DNA from: an uncultured Clostridia bacterium
GTDB taxonomy: Bacteria; Bacillota; Clostridia; TANB77; CAG-508
Length of the DNA stretch: 58,659 bases
Reading direction: 5' to 3'
Assembly: GCA_947625685.1 (NCBI GenBank)
Contig: CANQPK010000006.1
Location: forward strand, 1 to 58,659
Positions 35,016 through 46,822 of the stretch are shown here, piece by piece (the first letter of the stretch is position 1; each line of letters starts with the position of its first letter). The notes under the pieces are model-generated. The model made no database searches. It was given only the letters and a program-made list of their open reading frames with translations, and was not told the origin of the DNA. A program made the translations under genes and the position numbers.

Positions 35016-35982
35016 ATGGATACAAATGGTAAAAAATTAATATCAATATTAGTCCCTGCTTTTAATGAGCATGAAGCTTTGCCTATTCTTTATGATAGAC
35101 TTACTTCACTTATGGACTCTCACCCTAATTATGATTTTGAAATTTTATTTGTAAATGATCGGTAGTAAAGATGATACATTAGATATAATTAAATTTTTAA
35201 GGAAAAAAGACTCTAGAATAAATTATCTTAACTTATCTAGAAATTATGGAAAAGAAATCGCAATGATTGCCGGTTTTGATTATATTAAGGGTGATGCTTT
35301 GGTTATAATTGATGCAGATTTACAAGATCCACCAGAGCTTATTCCTGAAATGATTAAATATTGGGAAGAAGGCTTTGATGATGTATATGCTAAAAGAAGA
35401 TCTAGAAAAGGCGAAAGTTTTATTAAAAAACTTACCTCTTGGGGATTTTATAGAACCTTGCAAAGTATGACGAAAATTGAAATTCAAAAAGACACTGGGG
35501 ATTTTAGACTTCTTGATAGGCGTTGTGTTGAAGCAATAAAACAAATGAGAGAATCACAAAGATATACAAAAGGTTTATTTAGTTGGATTGGTTATAACAA
35601 AAAAGAAATATTGTATGATAGAGATCCAAGAATCGCTGGTAAGACTAAATGGAATTATAGAAAACTTATAAATCTATCTATCGACGGTATAACTTCTTTT
35701 ACAACCTCTCCTCTTCGCTGGGCTTCTATTATTGGTATACTTGTATCATTTGTAGGATTTATTTATATGTTAAGTATTATATTAAAAACTTTAATATATG
35801 GTATAGACGTTTCAGGATATGCCTCTATGATGGTTGTTATACTATTCTTAGGTGGTATTCAGCTTATATTTCTTGGACTTATTGGTGAATACCTAGGAAG
35901 AGCTTTTTATGAGGTTAAAAGAAGACCTCTATACTTTATAGATTCTTATAATGAAGAAAAAGAAACCAATATGAAAGGATAA
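35016..35982 (+). CDS. Family 2 glycosyltransferase, DPM1/GtrB-like, one +1 site
   Basis: FEILFVND-GSKDDTLDII restored at CGG 35160-35162; VIIDADLQDPPELI; two C-terminal TMs. Confidence 0.92.
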
Positions 35983-35988
35983 TATTAT

Positions 35989-36708
35989 ATGTCAGCTTTT
36001 GTTCTTAAAATAATTGCAATGATTACAATGCTTTGTGATCATATGTCTTATTTGTTATTTGGACATTTTTCTGTATTAAATTATATAGGAAGAATTGCGT
36101 TTCCTATATTTGCCTTTCAAATAACTGAAGGATATGTTCATACAAAGAGCCTAAAAAAGTATTTTTTTAGGCTAGCTTTATTTGCAGTAATTTCTCAGAT
36201 TCCATTTATGTTATTTAGGTCAATATTTACTTCTGGAATGAGTCTAAATATATTTTTCACTTTACTTCTTGGGCTTTCCGTTATCTTTGTCTATGATAGA
36301 TTTAATAAAGCAGATTGCAAGAATATTGTCATACGATATTCTTGTAATGTTTTTAGCATTTTTGTTGTTATCATTGCCGCTATTGTGGCTGAAATTCTAC
36401 ACTTTGATTATGGGGCATTTGGAGTCGCAATTATTTTTATATTTTTCTTGTTTAAGAATAAACCTTTACTTATGAATATCGGAATTATATTATCTATAAC
36501 GATTTATTATTGGAGTGGATTGCAAAATTCTTCTACATTTTTAACATATTTGATTATTACTGTTTTTACATGTGTTCCACTTTTATTTATAAACTTATAT
36601 AACAATAAAAAAGGAAAAGATACAAAATACTTTTTATATCTTTTCTATCCTATTCATCTTTTAGTAATATATCTTTTAAGCTTATTGCCAATATTTCCAA
36701 TAAACTGA
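35989..36708 (+). CDS. TraX-like membrane protein
   Basis: LKIIAMITMLCDHMSYLLF...GRIAFPIFAFQITEGYVHT. Confidence 0.8.
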   Translation: MSAFVLKIIAMITMLCDHMSYLLFGHFSVLNYIGRIAFPIFAFQITEGYVHTKSLKKYFFRLALFAVISQIPFMLFRSIFTSGMSLNIFFTLLLGLSVIFVYDRFNKADCKNIVIRYSCNVFSIFVVIIAAIVAEILHFDYGAFGVAIIFIFFLFKNKPLLMNIGIILSITIYYWSGLQNSSTFLTYLIITVFTCVPLLFINLYNNKKGKDTKYFLYLFYPIHLLVIYLLSLLPIFPIN

Positions 36709-36745
36709 TTTATATAAAAAGGTAATAATATTATTACCTTTTTAA

Positions 36746-37685
36746 TCATAATGAATAATTAATTCCTTTTGCAACGATTTCTTTCATATTGTCAATCAAT
36801 TCATCAATCTCCTTAGGTGTAACAATCATATTATAGTCTCCTGGATTTAGTGCTTCTTTTATTTCTTCATAATTATCTTTTTCTTGTAATTCATTTAAAT
36901 AATCGTTTGACCTTGCTTCATTTTGAAGCTTTTTGATAAATAGATCCAATGCCTCATTTACTAAAACTGCACTTTCAACGACAGTAGGTATACCGTAGAG
37001 CAATTACAGGTATTCCTAAGGTGTCTATACTCAGCTCTTTTCTTGTATTTCCGAACACCTGCACCTGGTACTATTCCTGTATCCGAAAGTTGTATAGTAC
37101 TACTTATCCTTTCTATACTTCTAGATGCCAGGGCATCTATTACAATAAGTAATTTTGGTTTTACATTATTTACTATCCCTTCTAATATTTCTAGTGTTTC
37201 TATTCCTGTTGTTCCAAGTACACCTGGAGATATTGCACTTATTGGCCTTGTTCCTTCTTCCACATATTCTGGTAAATACTTTATTATATGTCTTGTAACT
37301 TCAATACCTGAAACTACTTTTGGTCCGAAGAGAATCTGGAGTTACATATTCATTTCCAAGACCGACTACTAGAACATCAGCCATAGAATCTATATGTGCA
37401 TTTACAAGTTCTTTCAAATTCTCTGCTAAGACATTTGCTGATTCCTCTATCTCCTCCTCTGTTGCAATTTTAAGTTTTTTTATATCAATTGTTATATATG
37501 TTCCAATCGGCTTTCCTATTAATTCTGCACCATTGTCATTTGTAATTTTTACTTTTGTAACTTTTATTTTTTCATTTTTTTCTTGTTCTTCTGTTTCAAT
37601 TCCGTCTATCTCTTCTCCGTTCTTTCTTTAACTTATTTAATAATTCTCTTCTTTCTAATGCTAGATCTGTTCTAAAATTATACAT
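36746..37685 (-). CDS. gpr: GPR germination protease, four +1 sites
   Basis: MYNFRTDLALERRELLNKLKKE-GEEIDG, TPDSL-GPKVVSG, IVPGAGV-GNTRKEL and GIPVIAL-GIPTVVESA restored at CGG 37617-37619, 37325-37327, 37051-37053 and 36993-36995. Confidence 0.94.
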
Positions 37686-37737
37686 AAAAAAACCTCCTTT
37701 TTCTAGTATTTGAAAAAGGAGGTTTTTTATACAATTT

Positions 37738-38764
37738 TTAGCTACAATATCTACATAAAATTGCTTCTAGTCCAATATTTACATCTATAAGTCCTATTTT
37801 ATAGCTTGCATCTAAATTTATCATCTCATCTAAAATATTTCTTATTTCTTCTTCATTAAAATACCTTGATTGAGTTTTATATTTATTAATTAAAAATGCT
37901 TGATTAGGCTTTAAATTTAATGCAGAGGCTACATCTTTTTTGTACTTTTCTGCAAGTTTTATAATATACAACTTTTTAAAATGATTATATAAAGTTATCA
38001 ATATTTTTTGTATTGGTTCTTTTTGATAAAGCAAATCATTTAAAATATCTAATGATTTTTGTATATTTTTTTTGCCAAGATTATCTGTCAAATCAAATAT
38101 ATTACTATCTAAACTTCTTATTGCAAGTAAATCTACTGCCTTTTTTGTAATTGTTCCGATTTTCTCCGTACATATTCTATGAGTTTTCTTATTTCATTTA
38201 TTAAAATTTGCATGCTTGTTCCAGATACATCTATTAAATATCTAATTGCACCGATTTTCTGCATTTACTTTATATGCACTACATATTGCAGTTAATCTTT
38301 TTTCTAATAGAATAGGACTTTGCTCTGTAAATTCACATATAATTCCACCTAAGTTTTCTATTAATTTAGTTATATTTAGCTTTTCTATCGAATCTTCTAT
38401 AAAAATAATAACTAAACTTTCTTTAACATATTCAGCATTTTCCTTTAAATATTTTTCTAGATTATCTCTTATCTCTTTTATTCCACTTGTCTTCTTTTTT
38501 GTATCTTTTTTAAATAGCCCAGAATTTTTTACAATAACCATTTTTTTAGAATATCCAAAACATAGCATTTGTAATTCTTGCATCAAATTATCTATAGAAT
38601 CTGTATCTAATTCAATGTAGTTTATTCCGTATAAGAGTCTCACCAAAAAGTTTTTTAATCTTTTTCACTGCTGTTTCTAAAAGATATGTCTCTTCTCCAT
38701 ACAAAAGATATATACTATTTAATTCTTCATTCTTTAATTTTTTTTCTAATTCTTCTTGCTTCAT
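37738..38764 (-). CDS. holA: DNA polymerase III delta subunit, four +1 sites
   Basis: LFGETLI-GINYIELD, NAEN-GAIRYLIDVSGTS and IEYV-GEN-GTITKKAVDLL restored at CGG 38627-38629, 38251-38253, 38166-38168 and 38156-38158. Confidence 0.92.
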
Positions 38765-38782
38765 TTTTACCTTTCTTGAGCT

Positions 38783-39268
38783 TTATAGTTTTTCTGCAAA
38801 TTTTGCTGAATGCGCATGGCATATTGCGATTGCCATACTGTCTGTTATATCATCTAGTTTTGGTAATGTTTCAACATTTAAAATAGTCTTTACCATCTTT
38901 TGAACTTGCATTTTATCTGCTCTTCCATATCCAACAACTGCTTGTTTTACTTGAAGAGGTGTATATTCGTATGTTGGTATTCCTTTTTGACATCCCACAA
39001 CCAATATTACCCCTCTTGCTTGTGCAACGTTTATTGCTGTTTTTGTATTATTGTTAAAAAATAATTCCTCAACAGAAATTGCATCTGGTTCATAGTTATC
39101 TATTATAGTATTTAAATCTGTAAATATCTCTGATAATCTAAGTGGAAAAGACATGTTTGCTGGTGTCTTAATTGCTCCACTTGCAATTAATTTAAATCTA
39201 TTTCCTATATAATCTATTATGCTATACCCAGTTATTCCATACCCTGGGTCTATCCCTAAAATTCTCAT
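38783..39268 (-). CDS. ruvC: Holliday junction resolvase RuvC
   Basis: MRILGIDPGYGITGYSII, ISVEELFFNNN. Confidence 0.95.
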   Translation of the reverse strand: MRILGIDPGYGITGYSIIDYIGNRFKLIASGAIKTPANMSFPLRLSEIFTDLNTIIDNYEPDAISVEELFFNNNTKTAINVAQARGVILVVGCQKGIPTYEYTPLQVKQAVVGYGRADKMQVQKMVKTILNVETLPKLDDITDSMAIAICHAHSAKFAEKL

Positions 39269-39337
39269 ATTATAATTCCTTTTCTTTGAAATGCAGATAT
39301 GTGTTTTTGTACTTTTGTTTGCAAAACCATCTTAAAT

Positions 39338-41381
39338 TTATTTTCGCAAAATAATTCTAAACACTTCTGCTACACTCCAAGCCTGAGCTGGTGTTCCTTT
39401 TGATGAGAAAGGAGTTTTTGTATCATATATCTCTCCTATACTTCCAACTACACCATCCCTATCCATTGCCTCTACAAATATTTTTTCTGTATTTTTACAT
39501 AATTTTTCTAATTTCTTATTTAGTTCTTGTTTCTTTGTTTTACTTTTTTCTGCTTTAATCATATTTTTAAGTGCATCATAGTACAATCCAAGTAACCAAG
39601 GCCATACAGGACCTTGATGATAGCTTGCATCTCTTTTAAATGCATCTCCTTCATAGATTTCAGTATAACCTGTCTCGCCTTTTGCAAGTGTTCTAAGTCC
39701 ATAATCTGTAAGCAATTTTTTCTCAGTAACATTAATTATGTTTTCTGCAATTTCACTATCTGCATCTATAACATTATGACTTAAAGATAGACTAAACAAT
39801 TGATTTGGTCTTATTTTTCCATCACCAATAACATCATATAAACATTTTCTTCTTTTATTGTAAAATTTATTATTAAATGCTATTTTTGTATCTTCTGCCA
39901 TTTCTTTATATGTATTTGTTTCTTCTTTGTCATCACATTGCATAGACAATTCTTGCATAATTTTTAATGCATTATACCAAAGAGCATTTATCTCAACTGC
40001 TTTACCATTCCTTGGAGTAAATGCATAATCTCCATATTTTGCATCCATCCAAGTATTTTGTGTATTTGGTGTTCCTGAAACTATTAAATTATCATCATCT
40101 AAATATATATTATTGTTATCTAGATCAATTCCTTCAGCATAAGCCTTTATAATTGATTTCAATCTAGGATATATTCCTTTTACAAAGATTAAATCAGTTG
40201 TATATTTTAGATATTTATATACTGCCTCAAATAGCAATAATGAAGCATCTGCACTATTATATAGTGGCCTTGAATCAAAACCTGAATATCCGATTTGGTA
40301 CAAGTCCATATTTTATATCCCTAACTAAAGTAAGAAGTACTTCCCTTGCTATTTCATATCTTTTTGGAATTAATAATATTCCTTCAAAAGAAATCAAAGA
40401 ATCTCTTCCCCAGTCTAAAAACCAAGGATAACCTGCAATTAAAGTATGTAATCTAAACAATGGTCTATATACTACAAAATTGTCAGTTGCTATTATATAT
40501 TCTTTTATTAAATCTTTATATTTTTCCTCATATTCTTGTTCTTTTTCTGCATCATATAGCCCAGAAGATAGCATTAATTTTTTTATTCTAACTATTTCAT
40601 TATTAATTAATCCCTTTACTTCTAATTCCTCTATGTTATGTTCTAAAGAGCATACAAATGATACCTCTTTTTCTTCATTTTCGTCTATTTCTACTTCATA
40701 TCTGCCAGGAACAGCAAGATTTTCTTCTGGATAAAATCCTCTTTTTTCCTCTTCTAAATAATACATATTATTAAATGTATCATTCTTATGTTCTATATAT
40801 GTTCCCTCACTTAAATTCATGTATACAGGGTTTTCTATATCTTCATCTATAATAATCGTAACTTTCTGATTTTTTATTGTTTGTTTTAATTTAAAATTAT
40901 GGTTTGTACTCATTTGGTGAAAATCTCTGTTATTCATTATAGGTGCTAATGTAAGTTTTGCACGTTTTTTACCATTTTTTATTTTATACAATATACCAAC
41001 TGTATTCTTTCCATAGTCCATACATATTATTTTTTTAATTTCGATATCTTTTATTTGGTAAGTAAATATTGGTATATTATCTTTTTCAAAGCTTTCTTGT
41101 AATTTATATCCCTCAGATATATAATTATTCGATATATTAGTGTATAGATTATAGTTTACCCCATCTACTTCTATGCTTTCATCTACTTTAGAAAGGATAA
41201 CCCTTCTTCTACCTGGTGCTGAAAAAGGTGCAACTAGCAATCCATGATATTTTCTTGTATTACATCCAATTACTGTTGATGATGCATATCCTCCTATTCC
41301 ATTAGTTATAATCCATTCTTTCTTTAATCCTTCTTCCAAATTTAGTTCTTTTTTATCTAATTTTTTCATATGTTCCTCCAA
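39338..41381 (-). CDS. Amylo-alpha-1,6-glucosidase/glycogen debranching enzyme, one +1 site
   Basis: YGLVPN-GYSGFDSRPLYNSADASLLLFEAVY restored at CGG 40290-40292. Confidence 0.92.
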
Positions 41382-41386
41382 GTATT

Positions 41387-42883
41387 TTAATCTTCTTCGA
41401 TTCTTCTTATTTTTTCTTGTCTTTTTTCTTCACTAGTCTTGATAGATTTTATTCTTTCATTATACTTTGAACTAAACTTACTTCTTTTTCTATCATCCAT
41501 TCTTCTTGCTTTTTTGTTTACTTTATTTTGTGCTCTTTTTGCTTTATTCTTTACTTTTTCTTCTTTCTTTCTCTTTTCATTATTTGTTTTCAGTTTTGCA
41601 TTCATCCTTACATATTTAGGATTATTTTGTAGGTCCTTAAATTTTAAATCTTCGCATATAAGCTCTATTATACTATCTGCTACACTCTCAGGATTATGCC
41701 TTACCATTTCATTTTCTATACAAGAAAAATTCTTTGGTATAAGTTTTACGCCTAATTCTCTGCAAGCTTGTAAATCTTGTTCTACAAGATCTGCTCCATC
41801 TTTATTATATCTTCTTACAAACTCTGGTACTACTTCTCCAGTATCATATATACAATAATCCATTACTTTATTATTTGCATGTTCAAATATAGCTTTTATG
41901 TGGTCTGACAATGTAAAGTCATCTGTTTCTCCAGGCTTTGTCATTATATTTCCTATGTAAATTTTTATTGCTCTACTTTCTTTTATTGTTCTAGATATAT
42001 TTTTAATCAACAAATTTGGTATAACTTCTGTAAATAAATTTCCTGGTGCAATTATTATTGCCTCTGCCTCTTGTATTGCTTCTAAAACTCCTGGTGCAGG
42101 TCTTGCATTTGATGGTGCAATAAATACTCTATTTATCTTTGATATTTTCTCGATAGATGTATCTGCTATCTTATTTTTTTCCTCTATTAAAGTTCCATCA
42201 TCTAGTTCAGCACATATATTCATCTTGTCTAATGTGACAGGAAGTATCTTTCCTGTAATTTTTAGAACTTCAGATATATTTTCTATAAACTTTACTCCTT
42301 CATTATTTACTTCATTCATTGATGCTATAAACACATCTGTGAAATTAGTGTTATCTTTTATCTTTAAATTAAGTATTTTTTCCATTTCTTCTTCATTGTC
42401 TGCTAGTGATATTATACTTTGCTTAATATCTTCTATTGGAAGACTTTTTGTACTATTATTTCCATATTCTGACATTGCAACAATAGCTGTAATATTATTT
42501 GTGTATCCCTTTAAACCTTTTAATACTGTATTTAATCCTGAGCCACCACCTATTACAACAATTTTAGGTCCCTCTTTATATATCGTTTTATTAAATATTA
42601 GTGATTTTACATTTATATCTTTATTTTCTTCTGACATTCTATCGTCAGTTTCTTCAACTAATAACTCTAAAACTCTTTTTTGGCTATATATTATACCCAC
42701 TATAACTAATACAAATCCTATAATTGATACTAATACTGTCCCAAATATTTCAAGTATTGATAATTCTTTCATATCTATTATTGTTGCAATTCCAAAACAT
42801 AGTAAAATAATTCCTACTAATATTACAAATAACCATCTTTTCATCCTAGTTCCTGGTTTGAACCACTTAAAAAAACCAAGCAT
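41387..42883 (-). CDS. yvcK: YvcK/CofD-like gluconeogenesis factor
   Basis: VVIGGGSGLNTVLKGLKGYTNNITAIV; two N-terminal TMs and Lys/Arg-rich tail. Confidence 0.9.
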   Translation of the reverse strand: MLGFFKWFKPGTRMKRWLFVILVGIILLCFGIATIIDMKELSILEIFGTVLVSIIGFVLVIVGIIYSQKRVLELLVEETDDRMSEENKDINVKSLIFNKTIYKEGPKIVVIGGGSGLNTVLKGLKGYTNNITAIVAMSEYGNNSTKSLPIEDIKQSIISLADNEEEMEKILNLKIKDNTNFTDVFIASMNEVNNEGVKFIENISEVLKITGKILPVTLDKMNICAELDDGTLIEEKNKIADTSIEKISKINRVFIAPSNARPAPGVLEAIQEAEAIIIAPGNLFTEVIPNLLIKNISRTIKESRAIKIYIGNIMTKPGETDDFTLSDHIKAIFEHANNKVMDYCIYDTGEVVPEFVRRYNKDGADLVEQDLQACRELGVKLIPKNFSCIENEMVRHNPESVADSIIELICEDLKFKDLQNNPKYVRMNAKLKTNNEKRKKEEKVKNKAKRAQNKVNKKARRMDDRKRSKFSSKYNERIKSIKTSEEKRQEKIRRIEED

Positions 42884-42902
42884 ATTTATTTTGCCTCCTA
42901 TA

Positions 42903-43833
42903 CTACTCTTTTATTTTTTCGATAATATTTTTTGAAGTAAGTCCAAAATATTCAAGAAGTTCTTCAGCCTTTCCTGACTTACCAAATGTATCATTCACTC
43001 CAATTCTTGTTACTTCTTTTGGATAATTTTCTGAAAGTACCTCACATACTGCACTTCCAAGTCCTCCAATAATACTATGATCTTCTATAGTTATTATCTT
43101 TTTAGTTTCTTTTGCGCATTTTATTATTAAATCTTTATCTATTGGCTTTATTGTATGCATATCAATAACTCTAATATTTATACCTTGATTTTCTAATTCT
43201 TCTTTTGCTTTTATCGCCTCTTGGACAACAACTCCCGTTGCAATAACTGTTGCATCTGTTCCTTCGCCTATTTGTACACCTTTTCCTATTTCAAACTTTT
43301 GTCCTTCTTCATAAATTACTGGTGATGCTAACCTACAAAGTCTTAAATACACAGGTCCGTTTATCTTAGATATTTCTTCTACTGCCCACTTAGTTTGGGT
43401 ATCGTCTGATGTGCACATAACACACATATTAGGAAGTCCTCTCATTAGCCCTAAGTCTTCTAGCATTTGATGTGTTGCTCCATCTTCTCCAACTGTTACT
43501 CCTGCATGAGTTGCGCATATCTTTACATTTGCTTTTGGATAACATATACTATTTCTTATTTGATCATAAGCTCTTCCGAGCAGCAAATACTGCAAATGTA
43601 CTTGCGTAAGGTACTTGACCGCTTGATGCAAGACCTGCTGCTGTTGACATCATATCTTGCTCTGATATTCCCATATCAAAAAATCTATTTGGAAACTTTT
43701 TTGCAAATACACTAGTTTTCGTAGCCTCTGATAAATCTGCATCTAAAACTACTACTTTTTGATTTTTTTCTCCTAAAGCACATAATGCTTCTCCGTAGCT
43801 AGCTCTTGTTGCAATTTTTTTATCTAAATTCAT
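42903..43833 (-). CDS. Transketolase C-terminal subunit, one +1 site
   Basis: [29 protein letters not shown] restored at CGG 43576-43578. Confidence 0.92.
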
Positions 43834-44078
43834 ATTTTATTTTCCTTTCTATAAATTTAATAATTAAAATTTCCTTGTATTTCATATGATTTAATATGTT
43901 TTATACTTATTTATAGCTAATTTTTTCCTAAGTGTATTATAATTTATTTTACTAAATTTTGCAATAGAAATTATAATTATATTTGAAATGAAATATATTA
44001 AAAAAAGATAGAAAATTTTTTAATATTTTTAATTTTCTATCTATTTTCTTATAACATTATTTTATATATATTTAGTAA

Positions 44079-45473
44079 TTATTTTATATAAAGTACAACA
44101 CGGAACCCGATGGTAATATCAGCAAGCGAGGCAGGATGGTTAGCATCTCGAAAGCAAATACTCCCAGTATTGTTATGGAAGCTCTGCCCACGACGAACAG
44201 CAAACGGGCATTCATCCAAGAAGTCGGCGGCTCCATCACGATTTCCAACTTCAGTTGTCCACTCTGACACATTTCCTCCTAAATCATATATATTTTTAAA
44301 TTTAAAGTCTTCATAGCTTCCCGTTGGTATTTCTATTTTGGTTCCTAAAGAATTGTTAGTTGTATTTGTATCATTATCTTTATTAGCTATATCTTTTGCC
44401 TTTTTCTCCCATTGGTCTTCTGTCAATTTCTCTCCATAGAGTCTTATTGGGCCGTTCTTAAATTTAGTTGTATATAGCCAGCCTAATACTCCACCTGTTT
44501 TCTGTGGCATTTGTGACGATACTACATGTTCTGCATACCAACCTGTATATTCACTACCATTCTCTGCATAATTTCCATATTCCGTGCTGTCTGTTACATC
44601 TGCATCTTTTGCTATCCAATTCGTTACTGTATCCCATGCTGTTCCATCTACTAAGTAGCTATTTGCATGTCCTGCTGTTTCATTCTTTTCATACATTCTC
44701 TCTGATACTGTTTTTGCATTTGGTTGACTTATAAAGTTCCAAGCAAATACGTTTGCTTTGATTACTGGTTTTTTGTTTTCTGTAATTGCTGTTTCATTCT
44801 TTTTCTTTATCTCTTCTTCTTCACTTACAATATATTGGTGACTATCTCCTGTAAATAAGGATGTATCATATTCAGACCAGCCAGCCTCGTATCTTCCTAT
44901 ATAAAATCCTCCATATGTTGATACACTTGAATTTCCATATTTTTCTGCCGCCTCGTCTTCCCAATCATTATATTTTTTATAATTAGCTTCTTTCCATAAA
45001 TCGTTTTCTACATATTCATGATCTTTATATTCTTGTACATCATCAGCTGTTCCTTCTGGCTTTTTTCCTACATAGCATGGTACCCATACAAACTCGTTTC
45101 CTTCTGTATCTTGTATAACTAGTCCACTTTTTATATTTTGCTCATCTGCATTTGTTGATACTTTAAAGCCTTGAGGTATCGTTGCTGTTCTTCCGTCCGC
45201 ATCTGTATAATTATCTTTCTCTGTTTTCGTTACTATCTCTCCTGCTTTTACGTTACTATCTTCTCCTACTCCTGAGCCATCTAATGCTTCTACTAATTCA
45301 TCTATTTTATCTTGTTCCTCTTTTCCTGCTTGTGTATAGTTCTCTGCTGCTCCTTTTGCGAGTCCAAATAGATTTGAATTCATTACATTGCTTATTGTTA
45401 TTGCTGTTAATATAATTAATATTATTATTGTTATAATAAGTGCAATTAATGTGATACCTCTTTCTTCTTTCAT
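44079..45473 (-). CDS. Pilin-like/FGE-fold protein (paralog B)
   Basis: Same architecture as paralog A; divergent C-terminus AVRRGQSFHNNTGSICFRDANHPASLADITIGFRVVLYIK. Confidence 0.85.
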   Translation of the reverse strand: MKEERGITLIALIITIIILIILTAITISNVMNSNLFGLAKGAAENYTQAGKEEQDKIDELVEALDGSGVGEDSNVKAGEIVTKTEKDNYTDADGRTATIPQGFKVSTNADEQNIKSGLVIQDTEGNEFVWVPCYVGKKPEGTADDVQEYKDHEYVENDLWKEANYKKYNDWEDEAAEKYGNSSVSTYGGFYIGRYEAGWSEYDTSLFTGDSHQYIVSEEEEIKKKNETAITENKKPVIKANVFAWNFISQPNAKTVSERMYEKNETAGHANSYLVDGTAWDTVTNWIAKDADVTDSTEYGNYAENGSEYTGWYAEHVVSSQMPQKTGGVLGWLYTTKFKNGPIRLYGEKLTEDQWEKKAKDIANKDNDTNTTNNSLGTKIEIPTGSYEDFKFKNIYDLGGNVSEWTTEVGNRDGAADFLDECPFAVRRGQSFHNNTGSICFRDANHPASLADITIGFRVVLYIK

Positions 45474-45512
45474 CTATTTTCCTTCCCTTCTTTATTTTAT
45501 TTATATATTACC

Positions 45513-45680
45513 CTTAAAGATAAATTGTATAACAAAAGGGCACACATTTCTTATACTCTAAAAAGTATAAGTCCTGTGTGTCCTTATATTATCTTTTTCT
45601 TTTAATATACCTGTGTGTGTGTGTGTGTGTGTGTAGAGCCTCTAGGCTTACAACGTTTACCATCTTTCGTTCTCCTTTAA
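45513..45680 (-). promoter_or_regulatory. Leader/attenuator-like repeat, copy 3, upstream of paralog B
   Basis: Same hairpin and CA-tract layout as copies 1 and 2. Confidence 0.65.
45589..45663 (-). CDS. Leader micropeptide MVNVVSLEALHTHTHTHRYIKRKR (copy 3)
   Basis: RBS aaaggag; LEALHTHTHT core; CA tract of 23 nt. Confidence 0.55.
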   Translation of the reverse strand: MVNVVSLEALHTHTHTHRYIKRKR

Positions 45681-45836
45681 ATTCTTTATCTTTTGCTTCA
45701 CTTGAAAGCTAATTTGAATTTATTATATTATATTTTCATACTTCGGTCAATTGAATTTGATAATTTGTAATAAAAATATAATATTTCTGAAATATATAAC
45801 TAAAATTTGAAACCAGCTGGAATATTTCAGTTTCTA

Positions 45837-46343
45837 TTATTTTTTTATAATTCTTCCAGGAATTCCAACAACAGTTACACCCGCTGGAATATCTTTTAAT
45901 ACTACTGCATTTGCACCAATTTTTACATTATCTCCTATTGTAATATTTCCTAGTATTTTTGCTCCACAACCTATAAATACATTGTTTCTTATTGTTGGAT
46001 GCCTTTTTCCTTTTTCTTTACCAGTCCCACCAAGTGTAACTCCATGAAACATCGTTACATTATCTCCTATAACTGCTGTTTCTCCAATAACTACTCCTGT
46101 TCCATGATCTATAAATAATTTTCTTCCTATTGTTGCACCTGGATGTATTTCAATACCTGTTTTTCTTTTTGCCTTTTCACTTATATATCTTGCAATAAGA
46201 AAATGATTTTTTTGGTAAAAATAATGTGATACTTTATAATATAGCATAGCTTTAAAACATGGATACATAAGCACCTCTAGTGTGCTAGTTACGGCTGGAT
46301 CCTTTTCTTTTATCACTTTAATTTGTTCTTTTATAAAATTCAT
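45837..46343 (-). CDS. cysE: Serine O-acetyltransferase
   Basis: Left-handed beta-helix hexapeptides; [31 protein letters not shown]. Confidence 0.93.
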   Translation of the reverse strand: MNFIKEQIKVIKEKDPAVTSTLEVLMYPCFKAMLYYKVSHYFYQKNHFLIARYISEKAKRKTGIEIHPGATIGRKLFIDHGTGVVIGETAVIGDNVTMFHGVTLGGTGKEKGKRHPTIRNNVFIGCGAKILGNITIGDNVKIGANAVVLKDIPAGVTVVGIPGRIIKK

Positions 46344-46461
46344 AATGATAAACCTCTTATTATTTTATTCTAATAAAAGGCTTAAAGTGATTTAATCTTT
46401 GAATCTTTTATTTATTTTATAATATATGAAATTTAGTAAGAATTTAAAATTCATATATATA

Positions 46462-46496
46462 AAAAGAGGTGCTAGCAATGCTAGACACCTCTTCCC
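46462..46496 (-). terminator. Hairpin aagaggtgctagcaatgctagacacctctt
   Basis: Inverted repeat downstream of 46501-46704. Confidence 0.65.
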
Positions 46497-46500
46497 ATTC

Positions 46501-46704
46501 TCAGATACTCTGCCTCTCGTTTCGAATAGTCTCGAGCCTCTGAACAAGCCAGGGGTTTCCACCGGTTACACTTACAGTGTCCCAGCCGTCATGGGTAACC
46601 TTGAAGCCCAGCTTGTGAGACAGTCTGATTTCCTCCTCACTGGGCAGTTCGCTCACTTTGAAGGTTACCACCTTTCCATAAGACTTTTCTCTCACTGTTT
46701 TCAT
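46501..46704 (-). CDS. Small accessory hypothetical protein (67 aa)
   Basis: Aggagg RBS; own terminator; higher GC. Confidence 0.6.
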   Translation of the reverse strand: MKTVREKSYGKVVTFKVSELPSEEEIRLSHKLGFKVTHDGWDTVSVTGGNPWLVQRLETIRNERQSI

Positions 46705-46822
46705 TTTATACCTCCTGATGTTAATAGAATGGGCCTATACTTTAGGATATAATAATTATATCAAACTTTCCATAAAATGTCAATTTACTCAATTATGACA
46801 ATACATGACAATTTTCGACACT

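Noticed and set aside
37365-37372. Possible extra shift site at gtc|ggt in gpr
   Set aside because: CGG is not in frame 0 here (GTC GGT encodes V-G of the conserved VVGLGN), so no shift is needed.
42903-43833. Transketolase fragment as a truncation product
   Set aside because: It matches a complete C-terminal transketolase subunit with its own start; split transketolases are common in Firmicutes. Only the missing neighbour is noted.
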